Source: Amycolatopsis benzoatilytica AK 16/65 | GTDB lineage: Bacteria; Actinomycetota; Actinomycetes; Mycobacteriales; Pseudonocardiaceae | DNA length: 64,000 bases | Direction of reading: 5' to 3' | Assembly (NCBI RefSeq): GCF_000383915.1 | Contig: NZ_KB912942.1 | Coordinates: forward strand, 5,700,564-5,764,563 | Part shown: positions 9,401 through 15,607 of the stretch, one piece after another | Layout: each line of letters starts with the position of its first letter | Numbering within the stretch: position 1 is the stretch's first letter | The notes under the pieces: generated by a model | Told to the model about the DNA's origin: nothing | What the model saw: the letters and a program-made list of their open reading frames with translations, nothing else | The model's database searches: none | Position numbers and translations under genes: made by a program

Positions 9401-9958
9401 GCCTCGGTGACGTTCGTCTATGCGGATGCCGAGACCGAGCGGCTGGCTCCGCTGCTGGACCGGGAGGCGTTGGCGTCGCTCTCCGGATGGCTCGACCGCA
9501 CGCTGCGTTCCTGCTGCACGGACTACGGGGCCGAGCGGATCCGCCGGAAGGGGCGGGGCTACCTCGCGACGTTCCGCGATGCGGCGACGGGGTTGCGGTG
9601 TGCGTGCGAGATTCAGCAGAGAATGGCGGAACATCGGCGTGCGCACGGGTTCGCGCCGCGGATTCGGGTCGGGGTGGATTGCCGGAGCGGTCCCGGTAAG
9701 GACACGGCCATGGGTGCCGGGACTGGGGACCTCGTCGGCGCGGCCGAGTCCGACGACGAGGCCACCGCTGTCGCCGTCGGCGCGGCTCGGGCTGCGGGCT
9801 ACGGCCGGGTCTCGGCGACCCGCTCCGCAGTCGAGGCGGCGAAGGGTGCGTTCCCTGCCTCGGCGTTCGGGCCGTTGGGCCCTGCCGCGGGGATACCGGA
9901 ACTCGGCGAAGCTGCCGGGCCGGTCGAGGTCGCGATCGTCGAGTGGTCCGCGCGGTGA
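6434..9958 (+). CDS. AfsR/SARP-type regulator with degenerate nucleotide-cyclase-like C-terminus
   Basis: A 1174-residue regulator. Residues 1-95 are an OmpR-like winged helix (MEFRILGPVAV, PRQRALLATLL, LIELLWGD). About 96-245 is a bacterial transcriptional-activation domain ending YRSGRQADALAAYQAARR. About 265-560 is an NB-ARC-type ATPase with P-loop GAAGVGKTR near 293 and LLILDNCELV. About 600-960 is TPR-like. From about 985 comes an extra domain resembling class III cyclase homology domains: SVTFVYADAE, IRRKGRGYLATFRDAATGLR, PRIRVGVDCRSG and GDLVGAA. The second metal aspartate (usually TGDG) reads KGRG, so catalysis is unlikely. ATG 6434 follows AGGAGG at 6421-6426. Probable target: the divergent flavin oxidoreductase. 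Confidence 0.88.
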   Translation: MEFRILGPVAVIGDDGSGVPLGPPRQRALLATLLMHLGEPLPVSRLIELLWGDAKPTSAVTIVHGSISGLRRALAAADPGAADLLATEPGGYVLRARPDQVDALRFEQLLSRGRNALPADPESASAALAEALALWRGPALSDVDTPVATETAARLNELRCDAFETKAEADLALGRHAHLVDELEAWTAQHPLRERLRAHLMVALYRSGRQADALAAYQAARRALLDELGVEPGPVLRDLHRAVLQQHPSLDPPDATRPRARLPRPLGAFVGRDQERAEVTALLDAHRLVTLIGAAGVGKTRLAIEVGRAAAARFPAGVWFVDLAPLTASALVTHTVAGALGLRAEPGSTLLDTVSAALGHRRGLLILDNCELVIEGCRTLVEALAAAGAEARVLATSRESLGIAGEVGCPVRPLPVPGQDASWERVAASEAGWLFAARAATTRPGFRVTEGNAEVVGDICRRLDGLPLALELAAAQVATLPLRRIRDQLDHRSRLLDSREGTTGGRHHGLDTAFDGSYRSLSEPERIVFARLSVFAGGFTLDAAEAVVADAELPSSEVARLLSGLVARSLVQLEEVAPARGRYRILEPLRRYAYSRLVERGEDMAAARLHARYFRYVVEETEPNLYRAGSARWLDRLRADSGNLRAALEWAFGEHGDRELGARLASGLWHRWDLAGTRVEGLHWLDAGLAATSQSRTALRMRLLAAATLLRLGLGELATAQRLADEQLALARSVGDRRWEGDALTRIGMVSWARGDPAAAHRPLEQAVRALRASGDRWREAIALAHRARALRDDDQLAAAQATAESALEVAQEVGEDAILGVCLDVGSTIANLQGRVGRATELIALALQHYRAVGYREGEASALHVTGLLALADQPERARDSFRTALELCIASGHRAGIAANLEGLGRALLASGARSRAAAFLGAAAAQRARISVPASATARPALDAALGRLRSELGAEEFERASSRGGQASPDELVEWAAETGTGAPLASVTFVYADAETERLAPLLDREALASLSGWLDRTLRSCCTDYGAERIRRKGRGYLATFRDAATGLRCACEIQQRMAEHRRAHGFAPRIRVGVDCRSGPGKDTAMGAGTGDLVGAAESDDEATAVAVGAARAAGYGRVSATRSAVEAAKGAFPASAFGPLGPAAGIPELGEAAGPVEVAIVEWSAR

Positions 9959-10084
9959 CCCACCGGATCGTGCGGGCTGAGCGGGTGCTGCCGTCGATTC
10001 CGTCTCGGGAGTGAACTCGACTCGCAACCTCCTTCGCCGCGGTTAAGAGCGTGTCTCACTTGGCTGTTGGTTCAAGCGCGGCAC

Positions 10085-10139
10085 GTCCGTGAAGGGCCCC
10101 TTGAGGGAATCTGAGTCCCTCCAGGGGCCCTTCACGGAC
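10085..10139. repeat. Dispersed 55-bp palindrome, copy 3
   Basis: GTCCGTGAAGGGCCCCTTGA at the left, GGGGCCCTTCACGGAC at the right, one mismatch pair near the centre. It lies 3' of the AfsR-type regulator gene and 200 bp upstream of the arsR promoter. Confidence 0.92.
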
Positions 10140-10304
10140 ATCCGTGCGCGATCTCGGCAACCCAGCCCACCGAGACTCGCTCTGAACGCTGCTTGGCAGT
10201 CCTTCACCCTCCGGTGCCCGTTCACGACAACTCACGCCGGCTAGGGCGCTCCTCGTCCGCTCCGGGCCGCCCCCTCCGCTCCGGAGTCCTCGAGCGGCCG
10301 ACCG

Positions 10305-10334
10305 TTGACACGTGACCATATGGTCACCTATTCT
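10305..10334 (+). promoter_or_regulatory. arsR promoter with operator between -35 and -10
   Basis: TTGACA (10305-10310) and TATTCT (10329-10334) with 18-bp spacing form a good promoter. A perfect 16-bp palindrome GTGACCATATGGTCAC fills 10312-10327, exactly between the boxes. The ATG at 10341 is only 7 bases past the -10, so the transcript should be leaderless. The design predicts autorepression by the ArsR protein. Confidence 0.8.
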
Positions 10335-10340
10335 GGATTC

Positions 10341-10694
10341 ATGCCCGACGAGGACCTGGTTTTCCGGGCACTGGCGGATCCGACCCGCCGGTTCCTGCTC
10401 GATCTGCTCTACGCGCGTGACGGCCGCACGCTCACCGAGCTGGAGTCCGAAGTGGACATGAGCCGGTTCGGGGTGATGAAGCACCTGAAGCTGCTCGAGG
10501 AGGCCGATCTGGTCGTCTCGCGCAAGGAAGGCCGGGAGAAGCGGCACTTCCTGAACCCGATCCCGATCCGGCAGATCCACGACCGCTGGATCGACAAGTA
10601 CACCGCGCCCCGCGCGTCGGCGCTGCTGGGCCTCAAGGCCGAGCTCGAAGCCGGAACATCCGCGCAGGCAAGAGAAACCGAGGAGTCACCATGA
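10341..10694 (+). CDS. ArsR family transcriptional regulator
   Basis: A 117-residue winged-helix protein (FRALADPTRRFLLDLL, TLTELESEVDMSRFGVMKHLKLLEEADLV, RKEGREKRHFLNP). No metal-binding cysteine motif is present, so it belongs to the ArsR type paired with SRPBCC proteins rather than to the arsenic sensors. ATG 10341 was chosen over an in-frame TTG at 10305, because that TTG is part of the -35 box. The stop overlaps the next start (ATGA, 10691-10694), making a two-gene operon. Probably represses itself at the palindrome 10312-10327. Confidence 0.92.
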   Translation: MPDEDLVFRALADPTRRFLLDLLYARDGRTLTELESEVDMSRFGVMKHLKLLEEADLVVSRKEGREKRHFLNPIPIRQIHDRWIDKYTAPRASALLGLKAELEAGTSAQARETEESP

Positions 10695-11200
10695 CCGAGA
10701 CCACGACCGTGCAGGTCAACCGGGTGTACATCAAAGCGACCCCGCAGGCGGTGTGGGACGCCATCACCCAGCCGGAGTGGACGCAGAAGTACGGCTACAG
10801 CGGCTTAGCCGACTTCGACCTCAAGCGCGGCGGGAAGCACCGCACCAAGCCGACGCAGGAGTTCATCGACGCGGGGTTCACCAGCGATCTCCTCGAAGGC
10901 GAAGTGCTCGAAGTCGAGCCGCCGCGCAAGCTGAAGATCACGTGGAAGCTGCTGATGGACCCGGGCCTCACCAGCGAGCCGTACACGACGATCACCTACG
11001 ACATCGAGGAAACCCAGACCGCGGGAACCCGGCTGACCGTCACCCACGACGTCACCGGCGCGCCGAACCACGCTGCTCTGGTGTCCGGCGAACGCGAGGA
11101 CATCAACGCCGGCCCGGGCGAGAACGCCGGAGGCGGCTGGGCATGGGTGTTGTCCGACCTGAAGTCCGTGCTGGAGACGGGCAAGAGCATCGCCGCCTGA
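10691..11200 (+). CDS. SRPBCC/AHSA1-domain protein
   Basis: A 169-residue START-like protein of the Hsp90-ATPase-activator-homologue class: VYIKATPQAVWDAITQPEWTQKYGYSG at the N-terminus, LEVEPPRKLKITWKLL in the middle and GGGWAWVLSDLKSVLETG at the C-terminus. Such domains bind hydrophobic ligands; in ArsR-SRPBCC pairs the regulator controls its partner. Substrate and role are unknown. Translation is coupled to arsR by a 4-bp overlap. A hairpin and a repeat cluster follow. Confidence 0.9.
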   Translation: MTETTTVQVNRVYIKATPQAVWDAITQPEWTQKYGYSGLADFDLKRGGKHRTKPTQEFIDAGFTSDLLEGEVLEVEPPRKLKITWKLLMDPGLTSEPYTTITYDIEETQTAGTRLTVTHDVTGAPNHAALVSGEREDINAGPGENAGGGWAWVLSDLKSVLETGKSIAA

Positions 11201-11210
11201 CCAACGCGGA

Positions 11211-11243
11211 GGCGGGGCGGCCGCGATCACCACCCGCCCCGCC
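11211..11243. terminator. GC-rich hairpin after the SRPBCC gene
   Basis: GGCGGGGCGG (11211-11220) pairs with CCGCCCCGCC (11234-11243) across a 13-nt loop. It has no T-tract. Its position 10 bp after the stop, between convergent genes, suggests termination. Confidence 0.55.
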
Positions 11244-11319
11244 CCAATGTGGCATTGGGTGCATCTGACGCACCCAATGCCACATTCGGAGCATCTGACG
11301 CACCCAATGCCACATTGGG
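11244..11319. repeat. Second repeat family: alternative hairpins built on CCAATGTGGCATTGGGTGC
   Basis: CCAATGTGGCATTGGGTGC (11244-11262) is the exact reverse complement of 11300-11318. It also pairs, with one mismatch, with 11270-11288. The two right arms are a 30-bp tandem duplication, 11261-11290 and 11291-11320. One left arm can therefore form two mutually exclusive hairpins. Located between the convergent SRPBCC and kinase genes. Confidence 0.85.
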
Positions 11320-11343
11320 GGCGGGCCGATCAGCCGCGGGGCC

Positions 11344-12324
11344 TCAGACTCGTTGCGTAGCCGCCTTGAGCGCTGCCTTCGCCGACTCCGACGCCCCGAT
11401 CTTGTCCAATCCGAAGAGCGCCGCACCGACCACCGGGTTCACCTCCACCACGCGCACGTGTGCTCGCGGGGCCGCCTTCAAGCACCGGCGCTCGATGTCC
11501 GCGATCACGGCTTCGCTCACCCCGGTCAGCACTCCTCCGCCGAGAATGACCTCCGAAGACGAAGTCGTCAGATCCAGGCGGCGCATGATCGCCCCGGCCA
11601 GCAGGCTGACTTCTTCGGCGAATCGGGTCACCACCGCCTGCGCCACGTCGTCACCGGCCTCGGCCACCTTGAACAGCAGCGGGCACAGGCCGTGGATGGT
11701 TACCGAATCGATCTCCTCGAAGTGCAATCCCTGCACCACATCCAGCAGTGTCGCAGCGCCGTAGTACTCCGCGACCGCCGATTCCAGTGCGGTCGCCGGG
11801 CCCCGGCCGTCCTCCGCCCGGACCGCCCACCAGAGGGCTTCTTCTCCCAGCCGGTAGCCGCCGCCCCAGTCGCCGGAGACCTTGCCCAGCGCGGGGAAAC
11901 GATACGAGCGGCCGTCGGGCGCGAAGCCAGCTCCGTTGATGCCCGCGCCGCACACCACTGCCACCCCGGTGCCGTCCGCGCTGCCCGCCCGGAGCAACGC
12001 CAGCACGTCGTTTCCGACGTCCAAAGTGGAGCTCCAGCCGCGGGCGGACAGCCCTTGACGGAGAGCCTCTTCCTCCCGGGGGAAGTCGAGGCCGGCCAGG
12101 TAGGCGGAGGTGTGCACCGCGAACGGCGGCTCGGGCGGCAGCCCGCCGGAACGGAGTGCCTCGTGCACGAGTTCTTCCAGCGCGGCAACGCATCCGTCGA
12201 CTCCGACGCGCTGGGGCGAAGCGCCGGGGCCGCGGGACTGGCCGAGCACGGCCCCGTCCCGCGAAACCACCAGCACCTCGGTCTTGCTGTTGCCCCCGTC
12301 GATCGCGACGACAGCGTCGCTCAT
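11344..12324 (-). CDS. BadF/BadG-family sugar kinase (N-acetylglucosamine kinase-like)
   Basis: A 326-residue ASKHA-fold ATPase/kinase: AIDGGNSKTEVLVVSRDG (phosphate-1 loop), AVVCGAGINGAGFAPDG, LGKVSGDWGGGYRLGEEALW and VILGGGVLTG. The family includes N-acetylglucosamine kinases and related amino-sugar or sugar kinases. It is the last gene of the six-gene sugar operon and its start overlaps the GH4 stop (12321-12324). The substrate may be the imported disaccharide or a released sugar; the sequence does not decide. The operon presumably ends at the hairpins at 11244-11319. Confidence 0.85.
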   Translation of the reverse strand: MSDAVVAIDGGNSKTEVLVVSRDGAVLGQSRGPGASPQRVGVDGCVAALEELVHEALRSGGLPPEPPFAVHTSAYLAGLDFPREEEALRQGLSARGWSSTLDVGNDVLALLRAGSADGTGVAVVCGAGINGAGFAPDGRSYRFPALGKVSGDWGGGYRLGEEALWWAVRAEDGRGPATALESAVAEYYGAATLLDVVQGLHFEEIDSVTIHGLCPLLFKVAEAGDDVAQAVVTRFAEEVSLLAGAIMRRLDLTTSSSEVILGGGVLTGVSEAVIADIERRCLKAAPRAHVRVVEVNPVVGAALFGLDKIGASESAKAALKAATQRV

Positions 12325-13586
12325 GCCTTCGCCCAGGGCAAGAAGTCCTGGTTGCGAGCAACGAGTTCGTCCGCCAGGCGGTCCGCCTTCCCGTACTGCC
12401 CGACCAGGGGGTGTGCCAGCAGCGCGTCCGCGACCCGGTCCCGGCCGCCCTTGATCGCAGCGTCCAGCGCCAGGTGCTCGTACGCGGTGACACCGGCGAT
12501 CAGTCCGGCGAACCGCGGGTCGACCGGGGCCTGCGGGATCGCGGTCGCGCCGGCGGAGTCGACGTTGGCCGAAACCTCGATGACCGCGTCGTCCGGCAGG
12601 AAGTCGAACGTCCCGTTGTTCTGAACGTTGACCACGTGTTCCTCGGCCGGACCGCCGGCGGTCAGCGCGTGCACGAGTTGCACTGCCGCTTCCGAATAGT
12701 AGGCACCGCCGCGCTTTTCCAGCGACTCCGGCTTCGTCACCTGTTCCGGGTCGAGGTAGATCTTCAGCAGCTCTTCCTCGACGTCGCTGACCACCTCGGC
12801 CCGCGGCCGCTCGGTCTGCTGCTTCGCGACCTGCGCGTCATGCGAGTAGTAGTACTTGAGGTAGTACGACGGGACCGCCCGCATCCGGCGCATCCAGTCC
12901 ACCGGCACGCTGACCTCTTCGCCGAGAAATTCCGCGTGCTGGTCAAGCAACTCCGGCAGCCGGTCGACGCCGTCGAGCAGTACGCCGCGCTCCCAGCTCA
13001 GGTGATTCAGTCCAGTGTGGACCAGTTTGACGTCGCCGGTGGACGCGCCCAGCAGCTTCGCGAACTTGCGCTGCAGGTTGATCGCGACGTTGCACAAGCC
13101 GACCGCTCGGTGACCTTCCCGCAGCAGCGCGCGAGTGACAATGCCGACCGGGTTGGTGAAGTTGACGATCCAGGTGTCGTCGCCGGCGACCTTGCGGACG
13201 CGCTCAGCGATGTCGAGCACGACCGGGACCGTGCGCAGCGCCTTCGCCAGGCCGCCCGCGCCGGTGGTTTCCTGCCCGACGCGTCCGCACAGGTGCGGGA
13301 ACGTCTCGTCCGACGCCCGCGCCTTCTGCCCGCCGACGCGCAGCTGGATCAGGACCGCCGACGCACCCTCGACCCCCTCTTCCAGGTTCGCGGTGGTGCG
13401 CACGCGCGCCCGGTGCCCGGCGTGCTCCAGCAACCGCTGACTGAACCCGCCGACCGCTTCCACCCGGTAGGCATCCGGGTCGATCAGCACGATCTCGTCG
13501 ACGTCGAGCGAAGCCCGCCGCCCGGCGATGCCGTCGATCAGCTCCGGCGTATAGGTGGACCCACCGCCGACCACTGCCAGTTTCAT
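12321..13586 (-). CDS. GH4 family glycosidase, 6-phospho-beta-glucosidase type
   Basis: A 421-residue NAD- and metal-dependent GH4 glycosidase. The N-terminal Rossmann motif is KLAVVGGGSTYTPELIDGI. LIQLRVGGQKARASDE, GRVGQETTGAGGLAKALRTV, WIVNFTNPVGIVTRAL, GLCNVAIN (metal cysteine) and GLNHLSW (metal histidine) follow the phospho-beta-glucosidase branch rather than the alpha-galactosidase one. ATG 13586 fits the motif; the frame continues upstream, but that part is antisense to nothing recognisable. It overlaps the upstream permease stop (13583-13586) and the downstream kinase start. GH4 phosphoglucosidases need a 6-phosphorylated glycoside, which the ABC importer alone would not supply. Confidence 0.9.
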   Translation of the reverse strand: MKLAVVGGGSTYTPELIDGIAGRRASLDVDEIVLIDPDAYRVEAVGGFSQRLLEHAGHRARVRTTANLEEGVEGASAVLIQLRVGGQKARASDETFPHLCGRVGQETTGAGGLAKALRTVPVVLDIAERVRKVAGDDTWIVNFTNPVGIVTRALLREGHRAVGLCNVAINLQRKFAKLLGASTGDVKLVHTGLNHLSWERGVLLDGVDRLPELLDQHAEFLGEEVSVPVDWMRRMRAVPSYYLKYYYSHDAQVAKQQTERPRAEVVSDVEEELLKIYLDPEQVTKPESLEKRGGAYYSEAAVQLVHALTAGGPAEEHVVNVQNNGTFDFLPDDAVIEVSANVDSAGATAIPQAPVDPRFAGLIAGVTAYEHLALDAAIKGGRDRVADALLAHPLVGQYGKADRLADELVARNQDFLPWAKA

Positions 13587-14473
13587 CCCTTGACTCCTGT
13601 GAACGTGATGCCCTTGACGAACGATTTCTGCGCGAACACGAACAGCACGATCACCGGCAGCATGATCAGCGCGGTGGCGGCCATCGTGAGATTCCATTCG
13701 ACGTGGTGCATGCCTCGGAAGGACGCGATCGCCAGTGAAAGCGGCCAGTTGTCCTTGTTCTCGCCGGTGTACAGCAGCGGGCCGAAATAGTCGTTCCAGG
13801 TGAACAGGAAGCAGAACATCGCGGTGGCCGCGATACCCGGCTTGGCCATCGGGATCAGCACGCGCGTGAGCACCCGGAACTCGTTGCAGCCGTCGATCTT
13901 CGCCGCTTCCAGATAGTCCTTCGGAATGGTCAGGAAGAACTGCCGGAGCAGGAAGATCGAAAAGGCGTCGAAGAAGAAGTACGGCACGATGAGCGGCACC
14001 AGCGTGCCGGTGAAGCCGAGCCGGACCCACAGGTCATACAGCGGCACGACGGTGACCTGCGGCGGCAGCATCATCGCCACCACGGTCAGCATGAAGAACA
14101 GATTCTGCCCACGCCAGCGCAGCTTCGCCAGACCGTACGCCGCCGGGATCGCCGAGACCAGCGCCCCGGCCGTCGCCAGCAGCGAGTACAGCAGGCTGTT
14201 GCCGAAGTACTCCAGCAGCGGGGCCTTCTGGAACACCTCGACGAAATTCTCGAAATGCCATTCGGTGGGCCACAAGCTCGAAGTCATCGCCTGATCGCTC
14301 TTCATCACCGAGGTGAGGAAGACGAACAGCAACGGCAGCATGAAGATCACGCCGAGCGCGATGCCGACCGCGTGGGTGGCCACAAAGGACAGTTTCTTGT
14401 CCCAGCGCCGCTTGAACTTCTCCCGCGGGTGCACCGGCGGAGCCGGACGCGGAGGTGCCGAAAGCGTGGTCAT
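13583..14473 (-). CDS. Carbohydrate ABC transporter permease, MalG type
   Basis: A 296-residue inner-membrane permease with about six helices. The MalG-type ATPase-contact (EAA) loop reads YLEAAKIDGCNEFRVLTRVLIPMAKPG. It starts MTTLSAPPRP, echoing the MTTLSV start of the sister permease. ATG 14473 overlaps the TGA of a preceding 25-codon minicistron. A longer in-frame start exists upstream but would run through the 74-bp tandem repeat. No ATPase is encoded in the operon; a shared MsiK-like ATPase elsewhere is the usual actinomycete arrangement. Confidence 0.92.
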   Translation of the reverse strand: MTTLSAPPRPAPPVHPREKFKRRWDKKLSFVATHAVGIALGVIFMLPLLFVFLTSVMKSDQAMTSSLWPTEWHFENFVEVFQKAPLLEYFGNSLLYSLLATAGALVSAIPAAYGLAKLRWRGQNLFFMLTVVAMMLPPQVTVVPLYDLWVRLGFTGTLVPLIVPYFFFDAFSIFLLRQFFLTIPKDYLEAAKIDGCNEFRVLTRVLIPMAKPGIAATAMFCFLFTWNDYFGPLLYTGENKDNWPLSLAIASFRGMHHVEWNLTMAATALIMLPVIVLFVFAQKSFVKGITFTGVKG

Positions 14474-14547
14474 GCCCCCACCCCATTCCCGCGGGACACC
14501 CGCACCCGATCGGGGCCATGAACAGGCTGCCGCGAGGTTATCTTCAT
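14470..14547 (-). CDS. 25-codon minicistron B (tandem copy next to malG-type gene)
   Basis: ATG 14547 to TGA 14470: starts MKITSRQPVH and ends RGNGVGA, 25 residues. Its start overlaps the stop of minicistron A and its stop overlaps the MalG-type start, both as ATGA. The nucleotide sequence differs from copy A at two positions, both synonymous (Arg CGA/CGG, Gly GGA/GGG). GGGG-rich bases precede each ATG as a possible ribosome site. It may be a real peptide, a translation relay, or chance coding in a duplicated spacer. Confidence 0.45.
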   Translation of the reverse strand: MKITSRQPVHGPDRVRVSRGNGVGA

Positions 14548-14618
14548 GCCCCCACTCCATTCCCGCGGGACACCCGCACCCGATCGGGGCCATGAACAGG
14601 CTGTCGCGAGGTTATCTT
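14471..14618. repeat. 74-bp tandem duplication between the two permease genes
   Basis: Units 14471-14544 and 14545-14618 are 72/74 identical. Each begins CATGCCCCCA on the plus strand and ends GAGGTTATCTT, so on the minus strand each supplies a G-rich ribosome-site-like run, an ATGA and a 25-codon ORF. Confidence 0.95.
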
Positions 14619-14621
14619 CAT
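14544..14621 (-). CDS. 25-codon minicistron A (tandem copy next to malF-type gene)
   Basis: ATG 14621 overlaps the MalF-type stop (TGA 14618-14620) and is preceded by AGGAGG inside that gene's last codons. TGA 14544-14546 overlaps the ATG of minicistron B. Encodes the same 25-residue peptide, MKITSRQPVH to RGNGVGA. Includes the rare codon ATA. No similarity recognised. Confidence 0.45.
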   Translation of the reverse strand: MKITSRQPVHGPDRVRVSRGNGVGA

Positions 14622-15607
14622 GCCCCCTCCTCCTGATGCTGGTTCTTGCGCATCTGCCGCACCAGAATCCACGTGAACCCCGCGGAAACCAGGAACAGCA
14701 GCACGGCCATCGCCGCCGCGTAGCCCATGTTGAAGTACCGGAAACCCTGGACGTACAACCAGATCGGGTAGGTCAGCGTCGAGTTCTCCGGCGCCCCGAT
14801 CAGTTTCGAGTTGCCGGCCACGTCCGCGGTGCCCGCCGAGGCGGACGCCGCGACGATCGCCTGAGTGAAGAACTGCAGCGCGTAGATCATCGAGTTGACC
14901 ACGCCGAACAGCAGCACCGGCGAGATCGACGGCAGCGTGACGTGCCAGAACCGGCGCACCGGCCCCGCCCCGTCCAACTCGGCGGCCTCGTACTGCTCCT
15001 GCGGCACGTCCAGCAACGCGGCCAGGATGATGATCATCAGCTCGCCGGAGCCCCACAACGCGAGCAGCGTCAGCGCGGGCTTCGACATGTCCGGGCTGTT
15101 GAACCACAGCCCGCCGTCGATGCCCACCAGTCGCAGGAACCGGTTCACCGGGCCGAATTCCGGGTTGAACACGAAGACGAAGGCGAGCGTCGCAGCGGCC
15201 GGCGGGGCGAGCGCGGGCAGGTAGCAGAGTGTGCGGACGATGCCGACGCCCGACTTGAGCCGCGAGATCACCGACGCCACGCCGAGCGAGAACAGCACCC
15301 GGCACACGGTGAGGATGATCACCAGCCACAACGTGTTGTACGCGGCGGTCTTCACCAGTGGTTCGCTGGTGAACATCCGCACGTAGTTGTCCAGCCCGAT
15401 CCACTGTGGAGGGTTGATCAGGTCGTAGCGGGTGAACGAGTAGTACAGCGTCGCGATCAGCGGATACGCGAAGAAGATGAGGAACCCGAGGGTGGCCGGC
15501 GCCATGAACCAGAACACCGTGCGCCGGCGCTTCGCCTGGGGAGACCCCCTCCGCGCCTTGCGAGGCGCGGAGGGGGTTCCGGTTTCCGGAACGGACAGCG
15601 TGGTCAT
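14618..15607 (-). CDS. Carbohydrate ABC transporter permease, MalF type
   Basis: A 329-residue permease with about six to seven helices (TVFWFMAPATLGFLIFFAYP first). The EAA-type loop reads YEAAELDGAGPVRRFWHVTLPSISP. The basic N-terminal segment (residues 11-22) is encoded by a perfect 15-bp inverted repeat, see 15544-15577. Its start overlaps the binding-protein stop (ATGA, 15604-15607). It forms the import channel with the MalG-type partner downstream. Confidence 0.93.
   Translation of the reverse strand: MTTLSVPETGTPSAPRKARRGSPQAKRRRTVFWFMAPATLGFLIFFAYPLIATLYYSFTRYDLINPPQWIGLDNYVRMFTSEPLVKTAAYNTLWLVIILTVCRVLFSLGVASVISRLKSGVGIVRTLCYLPALAPPAAATLAFVFVFNPEFGPVNRFLRLVGIDGGLWFNSPDMSKPALTLLALWGSGELMIIILAALLDVPQEQYEAAELDGAGPVRRFWHVTLPSISPVLLFGVVNSMIYALQFFTQAIVAASASAGTADVAGNSKLIGAPENSTLTYPIWLYVQGFRYFNMGYAAAMAVLLFLVSAGFTWILVRQMRKNQHQEEGA
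15544..15577 (-). promoter_or_regulatory. Hairpin inside the start of the malF-type gene
   Basis: ACCCCCTCCGCGCCT (15544-15558) and its exact complement (15563-15577) form a 15-bp stem with a 4-nt loop, 30 nt after the start codon. The position between binding protein and permeases fits an mRNA stability or partial-termination element that lowers permease output. No T-tract. Confidence 0.55.

Larger units (their letters stand above)
9959..10340. other. Intergenic stretch between the AfsR-type and arsR genes
   Basis: 382 bp without a gene. It holds palindrome copy 3 at 10085-10139 and the arsR promoter/operator at 10305-10334. A flank upstream of copy 3, AGCGTGTCTCACTTGG near 10049, resembles in inverted orientation the flank downstream of copy 6. 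I see nothing further in 9959-10040 or 10140-10300; the short ORFs there run through the palindrome and look spurious. Confidence 0.75.

Noticed and set aside
4905..9958. A biosynthetic gene cluster around the AfsR-type regulator and flavin oxidoreductase
   Set aside because: No synthase, tailoring or export genes nearby; the pair is isolated.
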